Origin: Mesorhizobium norvegicum
GTDB lineage: Bacteria; Pseudomonadota; Alphaproteobacteria; Rhizobiales; Rhizobiaceae
DNA: 64,000 bases
Assembly: GCF_004919685.1 (NCBI RefSeq)
Contig: NZ_SMYZ01000070.1
Span: forward strand, 1 to 64,000
Direction of reading: 5' to 3'
Under the pieces are notes generated by a model, which saw only the letters and a program-made list of their open reading frames with translations, was not told where the DNA came from and did no database searches. The position numbers and the translations under genes are program-made. The first letter of the stretch is position 1. Every line of letters begins with the position of its first letter. Below, piece after piece: positions 22,475 to 31,509 of the stretch.

Positions 22475-23734
22475 CTAATGCAGCCGCGGGTTTGCACCCT
22501 GGCCCTTGTCGTCGATCACCAGGCCGCGGTGGAAGCGGTCGAGCGTGAAGGGCGCGTTGAGGTCGTGCGGCTGGTCCTTGGCGATGGTCCAGGCAAAGCA
22601 CCAGCCGGAAGCCGGCGTCGCCTTGAAGCCGCCATAGCACCAGCCGCAGTTGAGATACATGCCGGGCAGGGGGCCGGTGGTGATGATAGGCGAGCCGTCC
22701 ATCGACATGTCGCAGACGCCGCCCCAGGAGCGCAGCATGCGCACGCGGGCAAGACCTGGGAACAGCGCCAGCATCTCGCTCATCACCTCGTCGACGACAG
22801 GCAAATTGCCGCGCTGGGCGTAGCTGTTGTAGCCGTCAATGTCGCCGCCATAGATGAGGCCACCCTTGTCCGACTGCGACATATAGAAATGGCCCATGCC
22901 GAAGGTGACAACCGTGTCGATGAAGGGTTTCAGCGATTCCGTGACGAAGGCCTGCAGCACATGGCTTTCGATCGGCATCGTGTCGATGCCGGCCAGCTGC
23001 ATGACGCGTCCGGTGCTGCCGGCGACCGCAACGGCCACCTTCTTGGCGCGGATGTCGCCACGCGACGTCGTTACGCCTGATATGCGGTCCCCGTCGCGCA
23101 GGAAGCCGGTGACCTCGCAATTCTCGATGATGTCGACGCCGCGACGGTCGGCGCCGCGCGCATAGCCCCAGGCCACCGCATCGTGGCGGGCGGTGCCGGC
23201 GCGCCTTTGCATCAGGCCGCCGACCACTGGGAAGCGGGCGCTGTCGGAGATATCGAGCGCCGGGATCAGACGTTTGATCTCAGCCTTCGTCATCAGTTCG
23301 GCGTCGACGCCGAGATGACGCATGGCGTTGCCGCGCCTGGCGTAGTCGTCGAACTGGGCCGGGGTGTGCGCCAGGTTCAGGCAGCCCCGCTGCGAGAACA
23401 TGACGTTGTAATTGAGCTCGTGCGACAGGTTCTCCCACAGCTTCATCGAGTGTTCGTAGAAGCGGGTGTTGGCCGGCAGCAGGTAGTTCGAGCGCACGGC
23501 CGTGGTGTTGCGGCCGACATTGCCGGAGCCGAGCCAGCCCTTTTCCAGCACGGCGACATTGGTGATGCCGTGTTCCTTGGCGAGATAATAGGCGGTGGCC
23601 AGCCCATGACCGCCGCCGCCGATGATGATGACATCATAGGACGCCTTCGGGTCCGGCTTGCGCCAGGCCGGTTTCCAGTCCTTGTTTCCCTTGAGCGCGT
23701 TCGCGAGCAGCGAAAAGGCCGAGTACTCTGCCAT
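22475..23734 (-). CDS. soxB: Sarcosine oxidase beta subunit
   Basis: Catalytic flavoprotein subunit of heterotetrameric sarcosine oxidase; 419 residues. FAD is bound at VIIIGGGGHGLATAYYLA. The segment GTARHDAVAWGYARGA contains His184, which aligns by motif with the His that carries covalent FMN in characterised SoxB. ATG at 23734 starts MAEYSAFSLL; the adjacent ATG at 23737 is equally possible. First gene of soxB-D-A-G; no glyA or purU is attached, unlike some loci. It links the window's demethylation genes to glycine formation. Confidence 0.95.
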   Translation of the reverse strand: MAEYSAFSLLANALKGNKDWKPAWRKPDPKASYDVIIIGGGGHGLATAYYLAKEHGITNVAVLEKGWLGSGNVGRNTTAVRSNYLLPANTRFYEHSMKLWENLSHELNYNVMFSQRGCLNLAHTPAQFDDYARRGNAMRHLGVDAELMTKAEIKRLIPALDISDSARFPVVGGLMQRRAGTARHDAVAWGYARGADRRGVDIIENCEVTGFLRDGDRISGVTTSRGDIRAKKVAVAVAGSTGRVMQLAGIDTMPIESHVLQAFVTESLKPFIDTVVTFGMGHFYMSQSDKGGLIYGGDIDGYNSYAQRGNLPVVDEVMSEMLALFPGLARVRMLRSWGGVCDMSMDGSPIITTGPLPGMYLNCGWCYGGFKATPASGWCFAWTIAKDQPHDLNAPFTLDRFHRGLVIDDKGQGANPRLH

Positions 23735-23906
23735 CATTGTCATCCGGTTCGGGCGATGCGGCAGACTATAGAGCAGGCCGCATCCGCAAAGCCAATATTG
23801 CGCCATCGCCTTTCGACTGGCCGACGCTTGGGATGGGATGGGCCAGCAATGGCCGCGACGACTTGCCCCGTGATATCGCCGTCTTTATCAAGGACAGGCT
23901 CTTTGA

Positions 23907-26429
23907 ATGCCTTTGCCGCTGGTGAGTCGCCAACAAATCATGCTTTTTCGATTGCTTCGCTTCATTTTGATCCTCGCGCTCATCGTTTCGGCGCCGCCTT
24001 CGTTCGACGCGATGGCGCAAGCACTCGGCCAGGGCGCCGCCGGATTGATCACCGATCAGCAGAAAGTCATCCAGGGCCTGACGGCCAAGACCGACGACCT
24101 CGAGAAGAAAATACAGCAGGACGGGGAGGACGATGCCTCGCTGGTGGATATCCGTCTGCAACTGGAGGATCTGTCGCGGGCGGCCCTCACCAGTGCGCTG
24201 GCGTTCCGTTCGCGCCTGACCGATATCAACAATCGAATCGAGATGCTGGGTGCGCCGCCGGCGGCGGGCCAGCCGCAGGAGCCTGACATCGTGACCGGCG
24301 AACGCCAGGCGCTGGCGTCGGAAAAGGCCGAGATCAACGCGGTCGTCGCCAGCGCGCAGAACCTGTCGATCCGCATCAGCGGGCTGATCGACAAGATCGG
24401 CAACATGCGCAGCGAACTGTTCCGCAACCTTTTGACCAAGCGCTACGTGCTGTCCGATGCACTGAGCCCGCAGGTCTTCTCGGATGCCAGGGACGAATTC
24501 GGCAATTTCTACAAGGCGGTGTCGTCCTGGCTGAGCTTTGCGTTCAAGTTCAAGTTCCAGGCCATCCTGGCGGCGACCTTCGTGGCGCTCGGGCTTGCCT
24601 TGGTGCTGCTGGTCGGCGGCAGGCGCCTGTTCGGGCGCGTGTTCGAAGCCGACCCCACCAATGAAGACCCGTCCTACCTCAGCCGCCTGTCGGTGGCCTT
24701 CTGGTCGACATTGCTGCCGACCTTGGCGGTTGGCGCCTTTCTCGGCTCGACCATCTTCTTTTTCAACTATTACAACGTGTTGCGGGGAGATATTGGTCTC
24801 TTCCTCAATGCGCTGGCGACGGTCATCGGCGTGGTGTTCTGCGTCAACCGGCTGACCAATGCGGCACTTTCGCCGCGGCTGCCGAACTGGCGCCTCATCC
24901 CGGTCGAAACGGGGCCGGCGCGCTGGCTGGTGCGCCTGGCCACCGCCATGGCCGTGGTCATCAGCGTCAACACCTTCCTGTCGATCATCAACGACAAGAT
25001 GGGTTCGCCGCTGTCGCTGACCATCGCCCGCAGTTTCGGCGCAACCATCATCGTCGGCGTCATCCTGATCCTGATGGCGATGCTGAGGCCGTTCAAGGCG
25101 CGTGACGGAAGCTGGCGGCCGTGGCCGGCATGGCTGCGCTACACATCGCTTGCGCTTGGGGTTTTCACCATCGTTGCCGCGCTGCTCGGCTATATCGGCC
25201 TTGCTCTGTTCGTCTCGCTGCAGGTGGTCGTTACCGGCACCGCCTTGATCACCGCCTATATCGGCTTCCTGTCGGCGCGCGCGATCGGCGAGGAGGGCGC
25301 TTTCGCCAACACGTCTGTCGGGCGCTGGCTGTCGGCCAATTCCAGCTACGAGGACACGGCACTCGACCAGCTCGGCCTTGTCGTCAGCGTCGCCATCAAT
25401 CTGATGATCGTGCTGGTGTTCCTGCCGTTGATCCTGCTGATGTGGGGCTTCCAGCCCGGCGACATCCAGGCCTGGGCCTACAAGCTGGCGACCGGGATCA
25501 ATATCGGCTCGGTGACGATTTCGGTCACCGGCATCCTCTCCGGCATCGTCGTCTTCGTCATCGGTTATTTCCTGACGCGCTGGTTCCAGGGCTGGCTCGA
25601 CGGTTCGGTGATGGCGCGCGGCAAGGTCGATACCGGGGTGCGCAACTCGATCCGGCTGGCGGTCGGCTATGCCGGCGTCGCGCTTGCGGCACTCGTCGGC
25701 ATATCGGCGGCAGGCATCGACCTGTCCAGCCTTGCGCTTGTCGCCGGCGCTCTTTCCCTCGGTATCGGTTTCGGCCTGCAGAATGTGGTGTCCAATTTCG
25801 TCTCCGGCCTGATCCTTTTGGCCGAGCGGCCGTTCAAGGTCGGCGACTGGATTGTCGCCGGCGATGTCAGCGGAACGGTCAAGAAGATCAGCGTGCGCGC
25901 CACCGAGATCGAGACCTTCCAGCGGCAGTCGGTGATCCTGCCCAATTCGAACCTGATCAACAACGCCGTCGGCAACTGGACGCACCGCAACAAGCTCGGC
26001 CGCGTCGACATCAAGGTCGGCGTCGCCTATGGCAGCGACGTCAAGCAGGTCCATGCCATCCTGTTGGAGATCGCACGCAGCCACCCGCTGGTGCTGAAGA
26101 ACCCCGAACCCTTCGTGCTGTTTTCCAATTTCGGCACGGCAGCGCTCGAATTCGAGATCCGCGTGTTCCTGGCCGATGTGATGAACGGCAACATCGCGCA
26201 GAACGACATCCGTTTTGCGGTGCTCGAAAAATTCAGCGGCGAGCACATCGAGATCCCCTCGACGCCACGCGCTGTCGTTGATGCCCACAAGCCCAAGGCC
26301 TGGCCGACCGACGACGACAAGATCGAGGCCGACTTCGCCGAGCAGGAGCAGGCCAAGGTGGAAGCCGCGGCCGAAGCAAAACGGGCCGTCAAGACAGGGC
26401 GCAAGGTGCGCAAACCCGATCCGGACTAG
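23907..26429 (+). CDS. Large MscS-family mechanosensitive channel (DUF3772 type)
   Basis: A 840-residue inner-membrane channel protein for osmotic downshock. A signal-like hydrophobic segment near residues 12-38 precedes a coiled periplasmic domain (about 40-200), then about nine to eleven membrane segments. The MscS pore and beta domain are clear: LSLGIGFGLQNVVSNFVSG at about residues 610-632, then LAERPFKVGDWIV. The tail is a charged region rich in Ala, Lys and Glu. ATG 23907 has AAGGACAGG upstream; ATG 23940 is an alternative. It stands alone, divergent from soxB. Confidence 0.9.
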   Translation: MPLPLVSRQQIMLFRLLRFILILALIVSAPPSFDAMAQALGQGAAGLITDQQKVIQGLTAKTDDLEKKIQQDGEDDASLVDIRLQLEDLSRAALTSALAFRSRLTDINNRIEMLGAPPAAGQPQEPDIVTGERQALASEKAEINAVVASAQNLSIRISGLIDKIGNMRSELFRNLLTKRYVLSDALSPQVFSDARDEFGNFYKAVSSWLSFAFKFKFQAILAATFVALGLALVLLVGGRRLFGRVFEADPTNEDPSYLSRLSVAFWSTLLPTLAVGAFLGSTIFFFNYYNVLRGDIGLFLNALATVIGVVFCVNRLTNAALSPRLPNWRLIPVETGPARWLVRLATAMAVVISVNTFLSIINDKMGSPLSLTIARSFGATIIVGVILILMAMLRPFKARDGSWRPWPAWLRYTSLALGVFTIVAALLGYIGLALFVSLQVVVTGTALITAYIGFLSARAIGEEGAFANTSVGRWLSANSSYEDTALDQLGLVVSVAINLMIVLVFLPLILLMWGFQPGDIQAWAYKLATGINIGSVTISVTGILSGIVVFVIGYFLTRWFQGWLDGSVMARGKVDTGVRNSIRLAVGYAGVALAALVGISAAGIDLSSLALVAGALSLGIGFGLQNVVSNFVSGLILLAERPFKVGDWIVAGDVSGTVKKISVRATEIETFQRQSVILPNSNLINNAVGNWTHRNKLGRVDIKVGVAYGSDVKQVHAILLEIARSHPLVLKNPEPFVLFSNFGTAALEFEIRVFLADVMNGNIAQNDIRFAVLEKFSGEHIEIPSTPRAVVDAHKPKAWPTDDDKIEADFAEQEQAKVEAAAEAKRAVKTGRKVRKPDPD

Positions 26430-26605
26430 GGTGTATTGTGTTCATCCGGCCCACCAACGGGCCGCTTGCAAACCGCCAAAAGCCAATTGCGGCATGAATG
26501 CGGCATTCAGTTGCGGTTCAGCTTCCATCTCATATAAGCTCCCATGCAAAGGCGAGAATGCCTTGCGAAATGCAACAGAGGCGGTGGGAACACCGATATT
26601 GCACC

Positions 26606-26869
26606 ATGTGGAAGTCTCTCGTCGCTGCCGTCGCCCTGGTCGCCGCCATCGGCTCGGCCCATGCCGCGAGCGCGGTCAACAAGGACGCCGAGACCCGCAC
26701 GCTGGTCGTGACCGAGGGCGGCAGCAAGACCGACCTCGCGCTGGCCGGAGGCGAAACGGTTGAGTTCTGCCCGAATGGCTGTTTCGTCACCTTGCCGAAC
26801 GGCGACCTCGAGGCCCTGACCGGTTCGGAAACGGTCGAAATCTCGGGTGGCGTCGCCCGCATCAAGTAA
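26606..26869 (+). CDS. Small exported protein
   Basis: An 87-residue protein with a signal peptide (MWKSLVAAVALVAAIGSAHAAS, cleavage likely after AHA) and a short acidic mature part containing a Cys pair in VEFCPNGCFVTLPNG. Similar short proteins are annotated as hypothetical in rhizobia. The upstream frame extends to 26498, but the hydrophobic core sits at the chosen ATG. Function unknown; the CPNGC motif could bind metal or form a disulfide in the periplasm. An intrinsic terminator follows. Confidence 0.75.
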   Translation: MWKSLVAAVALVAAIGSAHAASAVNKDAETRTLVVTEGGSKTDLALAGGETVEFCPNGCFVTLPNGDLEALTGSETVEISGGVARIK

Positions 26870-26888
26870 TTCCGACCGCATGACAGGA

Positions 26889-26916
26889 AAGGCCGGGCAA
26901 TTTGCTCGGCCTTTTA
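26889..26916 (+). terminator. Intrinsic terminator
   Basis: GGCCGGGC and GCTCGGCC form a stem around AATTT, followed by TTTTAT, 20 bases after the small exported protein gene. Confidence 0.75.
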
Positions 26917-27094
26917 TCGTTTCCGGTAGCGTTTGTTTAACAATGACGCCGGAAATACCGCCACGGCAGCCGTCTACAACCGGGCGTTTTAACGTTCGAT
27001 ATGCCGTTCCCGGCTATACCAGCTTCAAGACGCCGAGACGCGGCGCGCAACGAGATCCGTTCTGCGGATCATACGCTGGCAGGGCAGGACGGAC

Positions 27095-28528
27095 ATGGAT
27101 GCGCGGTCGGACAGGAACGCAATACCGCTTGCGGTCGATCTCGATGGCACGCTGATCGCGACCGACCTGTTGTGGGAAGGGCTGTTCATCCTTCTCAAGA
27201 AGAATCCGCTCTATATCTTCCTCGTGCCGTTCTGGGCCGCCGGCGGACCGGCGCGGCTGAAGCAGGCGATCGCGCAGCGTATCGACATCGATCCGGCATC
27301 GCTGCCCTATCGCGAGGTGCTGCTTTGCCGCCTCCGGACCGAGCACGCCGAGGGCCGCAAGATCGTGCTGGCGACCGGCACGCCGCGCAAGTTCGCAGAC
27401 GCCATATCAGCCCATCTCGGCATTTTCGACCGGGTGCTGGCCACCGATGGTCTCGCCAATCTCACCTCGGGCAGGAAGCGCGCCTCGCTGATCGCAGCCT
27501 ATGGCGATGGCGGCTTCGACTACGCCGGCAACAGTCGCCATGACCTGCAGGTCTTCGACGCCGCGCGCAACGCGATTGTCATCGCACCCGACCGCCATGC
27601 CGCGCGCTGGCAAGCGGCGCACGGCGCCGAGACGATACCCGTGCCGAAGCCGACTTTGCGGACCATCGTCAAGATGCTGCGCGTGCATCAGTGGCTGAAG
27701 AACTCGCTGATCGCCGTGCCGATGGTGCTCTCGCACGAATATTTCAACATCGACATGATCTGGGAATGCCTGCTGGCGTTCGTCTCGTTCAGCGCGGTGG
27801 CGTCGGCGATCTACATCCTCAACGATTTCTTCGACCTCGCGCTCGACCGCAAACACGTCACCAAGCGCAACAGGCCGTTCGCCAGCGGCGCGCTGTCGAT
27901 CCCGTTCGGCCTTGGCGCGATCGCGGTGCTTTTGGCGATCGGCATCGGCACTGGGCTGTTTCTGTCGCCCGAATTCCTGGCTGTGCTCGGCGGCTACATG
28001 GTCGTCACCACGGCCTATTCGCTGTCGTTCAAGCGCATGCTGCTGGTCGACGTGCTGACGCTCGCCGGCCTCTACACGATCCGCGTTCTGGCCGGTGCGG
28101 CGGCGACCGGCGTCGACGTCTCGTTCTGGCTGCTGGCCTTCTCGATCTTCTTCTTCCTGTCGCTGGCGCTGGTGAAGCGCTTCGTCGAACTGCGCACCAC
28201 CGCCATTCCGCCCGGCGAGCGCATTGCCGGCCGCGGCTATCGCACCGAAGACCAGGAGATCGTCGCCCAGGCCGGCATGGCCTCGGCCTTCTCCTCGGCG
28301 CTGGTTCTGGCGCTTTACATGGACAGTGTCGCGGTGCGCGAGCTTTATCCGCATCCGTGGCTGATCTGGCCGCTGGCGCCGATCGTGCTTTATCTCACCA
28401 TGCGCGTCTGGATCCTGGCACGCCGCAACGAGATGCATGACGATCCGGTCGTCTTCATCATCCGCGACTGGCGCAGCCAGATCGTGGTGCTGATCGGCGC
28501 GGTGATGCTGGTCATCGGGGGCTGGTAG
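27095..28528 (+). CDS. HAD phosphatase fused to UbiA-family polyprenyl transferase
   Basis: A 477-residue two-domain protein. Residues about 10-185 form a HAD phosphatase: nucleophile motif DLDGTL, motif II Thr in LATGTPRKF, and Asp in GNSRHDLQVF. Residues about 195-477 are an integral-membrane UbiA domain with NDFFDLALDRKH supplying the Asp-rich pyrophosphate/Mg site and about eight helices. Mycobacterial Rv3806c has the same UbiA type and transfers phosphoribose from PRPP to decaprenyl phosphate; there the phosphate is removed by a separate enzyme. Here the HAD domain may do that. First gene of a seven-gene run; 2 bases before the next start. Confidence 0.88.
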   Translation: MDARSDRNAIPLAVDLDGTLIATDLLWEGLFILLKKNPLYIFLVPFWAAGGPARLKQAIAQRIDIDPASLPYREVLLCRLRTEHAEGRKIVLATGTPRKFADAISAHLGIFDRVLATDGLANLTSGRKRASLIAAYGDGGFDYAGNSRHDLQVFDAARNAIVIAPDRHAARWQAAHGAETIPVPKPTLRTIVKMLRVHQWLKNSLIAVPMVLSHEYFNIDMIWECLLAFVSFSAVASAIYILNDFFDLALDRKHVTKRNRPFASGALSIPFGLGAIAVLLAIGIGTGLFLSPEFLAVLGGYMVVTTAYSLSFKRMLLVDVLTLAGLYTIRVLAGAAATGVDVSFWLLAFSIFFFLSLALVKRFVELRTTAIPPGERIAGRGYRTEDQEIVAQAGMASAFSSALVLALYMDSVAVRELYPHPWLIWPLAPIVLYLTMRVWILARRNEMHDDPVVFIIRDWRSQIVVLIGAVMLVIGGW

Positions 28529-28530
28529 GC

Positions 28531-29883
28531 ATGGCCACCGAGCGGTTCCAGAGCTTTGGCCTTGCCACACCGTCGGCGCCACGCGCCATCGGTGCCGATG
28601 AGGGGATCGCGCTGTTGAAGGGCGGTCAGGCGAAGCCAGCGTCTTTGCTTGCCTATGGCAATGGCCGCTCCTACGGCGATTCCTGCCAGAACCAGGCCGG
28701 CGCGGTCGTCGACATGCGGTCGCTGAACCGGATCCGCGCCTTCAACGCCGAAACCGGTGTTCTCGAGGCGGATGCCGGCGTGCTGTTGTCCGACATCATC
28801 GCCCACGCTGCCCCTTACGGCTTCTTCCCGGCGGTTGTGCCAGGCACCCAATTCGTCACGCTCGGCGGCGCCATCGCCAATGACGTGCATGGCAAGAACC
28901 ATCACCGGCGCGGCACCTTCGGCTGCCATGTCGAGACCTTCACACTGCTCAGGTCCGACGGAAAGACCCACCGCTGCTCGGCGACAGACAATGCGCGGCT
29001 GTTTGCGGCGACGATCGGCGGCATGGGGCTGACCGGCCTCATCCTGTCGGCTTCGATCCGGCTGATGCGGGTTCATTCCCTCGACATCATCGAAAGGGCG
29101 ACGCCGTTTCGCGACCTCGCCGAATTCTTCGACCTGGCCGAGGCGGCCGATCAGGCCAATGAATATGCGGTCGCTTGGATCGACCAGCTTGCCAGCGGCC
29201 GCAACAGCGGTCGCGGGTTGCTGTTGTCAGGCAATCACGCCGAGCATGGCTCGCATGCCGCCTCGCGTGCCGGCGGCAATCTCTCGGTGCCGGTCCAGCC
29301 GCCGTTCAATGTGCTCAACCGGCCGTTCCTGACCGCCTTCAACGCCGCTTACAGATGGAAGAAAGGGCGCTCGACGGCGCCGCGCCAGACCGGATACCAG
29401 GGCTTCTTCTTCCCGCTCGACGGCGTGCGCGACTGGAACCGGCTTTATGGGCCGAAAGGGCTTTTCCAGCACCAGAGCTTGGTGCCGGAAGAGACGGCGC
29501 GCGAGGCGGTGCCGGCACTGCTGGCGGCTGCAAGGCAAGCCGGGCAGGGCTCGTTCCTCACCGTGCTGAAACGCTTCGGCTCCATCCACTCGCCGGCGCT
29601 GCTGTCGTTCCCGCGTCCCGGCTACACGCTGACGCTGGATTTCCCCAACAGGGGGGCTGCGACGCTCGCCTTGTTGCGGGAACTCGATCGCATCACGGTC
29701 GAGGCGGGCGGCGCGGTCAATCCCTACAAGGACGCCCGCATGGGCGCCGACATCTTCGCTTCATCCTTTCCCGAATGGCCACGATTGGAGGCACTGCGCG
29801 ATCCAGCCTTCATCTCTGACTTCTGGGCGCGGACGGCAAGGAAGCTGGACACGCGGCGAGGTGCGGTCGAGGCGGCGGAATAG
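28531..29883 (+). CDS. DprE1-like FAD-dependent oxidoreductase
   Basis: A 450-residue VAO/PCMH-family flavoenzyme closely matching DprE1, which oxidises decaprenylphosphoryl-ribose at C2. Seen: YGNGRSYGDSCQN (FAD phosphate binding), PGTQFVTLGGAIANDVHGKNHH with His120 at the His132 position of M. tuberculosis DprE1, and Lys400 in NPYKDAR matching the catalytic Lys418. The residue matching Cys387 is Thr368 (TLTLDF). Sequence numbers for DprE1 are from memory. It follows the UbiA gene by 2 bases, consistent with sequential steps. Confidence 0.88.
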   Translation: MATERFQSFGLATPSAPRAIGADEGIALLKGGQAKPASLLAYGNGRSYGDSCQNQAGAVVDMRSLNRIRAFNAETGVLEADAGVLLSDIIAHAAPYGFFPAVVPGTQFVTLGGAIANDVHGKNHHRRGTFGCHVETFTLLRSDGKTHRCSATDNARLFAATIGGMGLTGLILSASIRLMRVHSLDIIERATPFRDLAEFFDLAEAADQANEYAVAWIDQLASGRNSGRGLLLSGNHAEHGSHAASRAGGNLSVPVQPPFNVLNRPFLTAFNAAYRWKKGRSTAPRQTGYQGFFFPLDGVRDWNRLYGPKGLFQHQSLVPEETAREAVPALLAAARQAGQGSFLTVLKRFGSIHSPALLSFPRPGYTLTLDFPNRGAATLALLRELDRITVEAGGAVNPYKDARMGADIFASSFPEWPRLEALRDPAFISDFWARTARKLDTRRGAVEAAE

Positions 29884-30007
29884 ATAAAACTCGAGTAATT
29901 CTTGCTTACCGAATCGTTAAATCCACGATTCACTCAAGACATTCTTGTGGCTTCACGAAATGTTTGCGGGTTTGTAATAGGAGGCGTGAAGGGGTGGCTT
30001 GCAACAC

Positions 30008-30442
30008 ATGAAATACATCGTCTTCATTCTCTTTACGGTCATGACCAATGCTGCCGCACAGCTGATGCTGAAGCAAGGCATGATGTCGCTCGGGCCGGTC
30101 TCGTTCGAGGGCGTCAATCCGCTCGTCAAGCTGTTGCAGATCGTCTTCAGCCCGTGGGTGTTCCTGGGCCTCTGCACCTTCGTCATCTCGATGGCCTCGC
30201 ATCTCTATGTGCTGTCCAAGGTCGAGCTCTCCTTCGCCTATCCGTTCCTCAGCCTCGCCTATGTCGCGGTCGCGATCTTCGCCTATTTCGTCTTCCGCGA
30301 GGATCTCAATGGCTGGCGCATCGCCGGCATCGCCTTCATCTGCGTCGGAACCGTGCTGATCGCGCAGAGCGGGCGAGGGCATGAAGACCAGACTGCTTCC
30401 ATCACGCCCGACAAGATCCAAGCAAACGAGATCGTTCGATGA
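30008..30442 (+). CDS. Small EamA/SMR-like membrane protein, possible flippase
   Basis: A 144-residue inner-membrane protein with four hydrophobic segments, starting MKYIVFILFTVMTNAAAQ and with a half-EamA/ArnE-like organisation (LSFAYPFLSLAYVAVAIFAYF). Such four-helix proteins flip undecaprenyl-phosphate aminoarabinose (ArnE/F) or have been proposed to do so for decaprenylphosphoryl-arabinose. ATG at 30008 is preferred; a TTG three codons earlier is possible. Its stop overlaps the next start (ATGA). In context it is a plausible flippase for the lipid-linked sugar (inference). Confidence 0.8.
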   Translation: MKYIVFILFTVMTNAAAQLMLKQGMMSLGPVSFEGVNPLVKLLQIVFSPWVFLGLCTFVISMASHLYVLSKVELSFAYPFLSLAYVAVAIFAYFVFREDLNGWRIAGIAFICVGTVLIAQSGRGHEDQTASITPDKIQANEIVR

Positions 30443-31446
30443 GACATGTGATTTTCGGCGGCGACGGTTTCGTCGGCCGCCACCTTGCCCCGAAGCTTGT
30501 GGCCGATGGTGAAGAGATTGTCGTTGCCGACATCGTCAAAAGCGACCTGCCGCATTACCGCAACGTCCGCTTTATCCAATGCGACGTCACCGATCCGGCG
30601 TCGGTCGCTTCGGTTGGGCTCAAAGCCGACGACATGGTCTACAATCTGTCGGCCAAGATGCTGTCGCCGATCCAGGTGCGCGCCAAGCGGCATGACTTCT
30701 TCTTTCCGGTCAATTTCCATGGCACCGAACACATCATGCAGGCCATGGACAGAGCCGGCGCAGCCAAGCTCGTCCACTACACGACCGACATGATCTACGG
30801 CCACACGGTTACGCAGCCGATGACCGAAGAACATCCGGTCGCGCCGCTTGGCGAATATGGCTGGTCGAAGCAGAAGACCGAGGAGCTGGCGGCCGAATGG
30901 CGCAAGCGCGGCATGTCGATCTCGCTGTTTCGCCCGCGCCTGATCATCGGTCCCGGCCGGCTCGGTATCCTGGAAAAACTGTTCAAGCTGATCGACTGGA
31001 ACCTTCCCGTGCCGATGATCGGTTCGGGCAGGAACCCCTATCAGTTCATTTCTGTTTTCGATTGTGCGGAAGCTGCCCGCGCGGCCTGGAAGGCCGGTGT
31101 GCCTGATGAGGCTTACAATCTTGGCTCGCTCAACCCGCCGCCGGTCAAGAAATTGCTCGGCGATCTGATCAGACATGCCGGCTCGAAATCGATCCTGATC
31201 CCGACACCGGGCTGGGCGGTCAAGCGCACGCTCGACCTGCTCGATCTGATGAACATGCCGATTATGGACCCGGAACAATATCTGATCGCCGACGAGGAGT
31301 GCGTGCTCGACGTGTCCAAGGCCGGGCGCCAGCTCGGCTGGGTGCCGCAATACCGCGACGAGGACATGCTGATCGCAGCCTATAGCGAGTATCGCGCCAA
31401 GAAGGCCGGTCACGCAGTCGCCACCACACATGTGCCCGCCGAATAG
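30439..31446 (+). CDS. Extended SDR (NAD-dependent epimerase/dehydratase family)
   Basis: A 335-residue Rossmann enzyme with the nucleotide motif GGDGFVGRHL at the N-terminus, catalytic YGWSK (Tyr-x3-Lys) and the Ser/Thr site in YTTDMIYG. In the DPA pathway a short-chain reductase (DprE2) returns the 2-keto intermediate to the alcohol with inverted configuration; this protein could fill that place although it is an extended rather than classical SDR. Other possibilities are a sugar epimerase or dehydratase. It overlaps the small membrane protein stop by 4 bases. Confidence 0.82.
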   Translation: MRHVIFGGDGFVGRHLAPKLVADGEEIVVADIVKSDLPHYRNVRFIQCDVTDPASVASVGLKADDMVYNLSAKMLSPIQVRAKRHDFFFPVNFHGTEHIMQAMDRAGAAKLVHYTTDMIYGHTVTQPMTEEHPVAPLGEYGWSKQKTEELAAEWRKRGMSISLFRPRLIIGPGRLGILEKLFKLIDWNLPVPMIGSGRNPYQFISVFDCAEAARAAWKAGVPDEAYNLGSLNPPPVKKLLGDLIRHAGSKSILIPTPGWAVKRTLDLLDLMNMPIMDPEQYLIADEECVLDVSKAGRQLGWVPQYRDEDMLIAAYSEYRAKKAGHAVATTHVPAE

Positions 31447-31509
31447 CGGCTCGCAAAAACAGCTTTCGTTGCGCCCGATCCTGGTCGTGCGTGCAGACAG
31501 GAGATTGAA

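Noticed and set aside
23766..26288. A 840-codon minus-strand frame opposite the MscS gene.
   Set aside because: His/Asp/Gln-rich antisense product; the MscS beta-domain motif on the plus strand is decisive.
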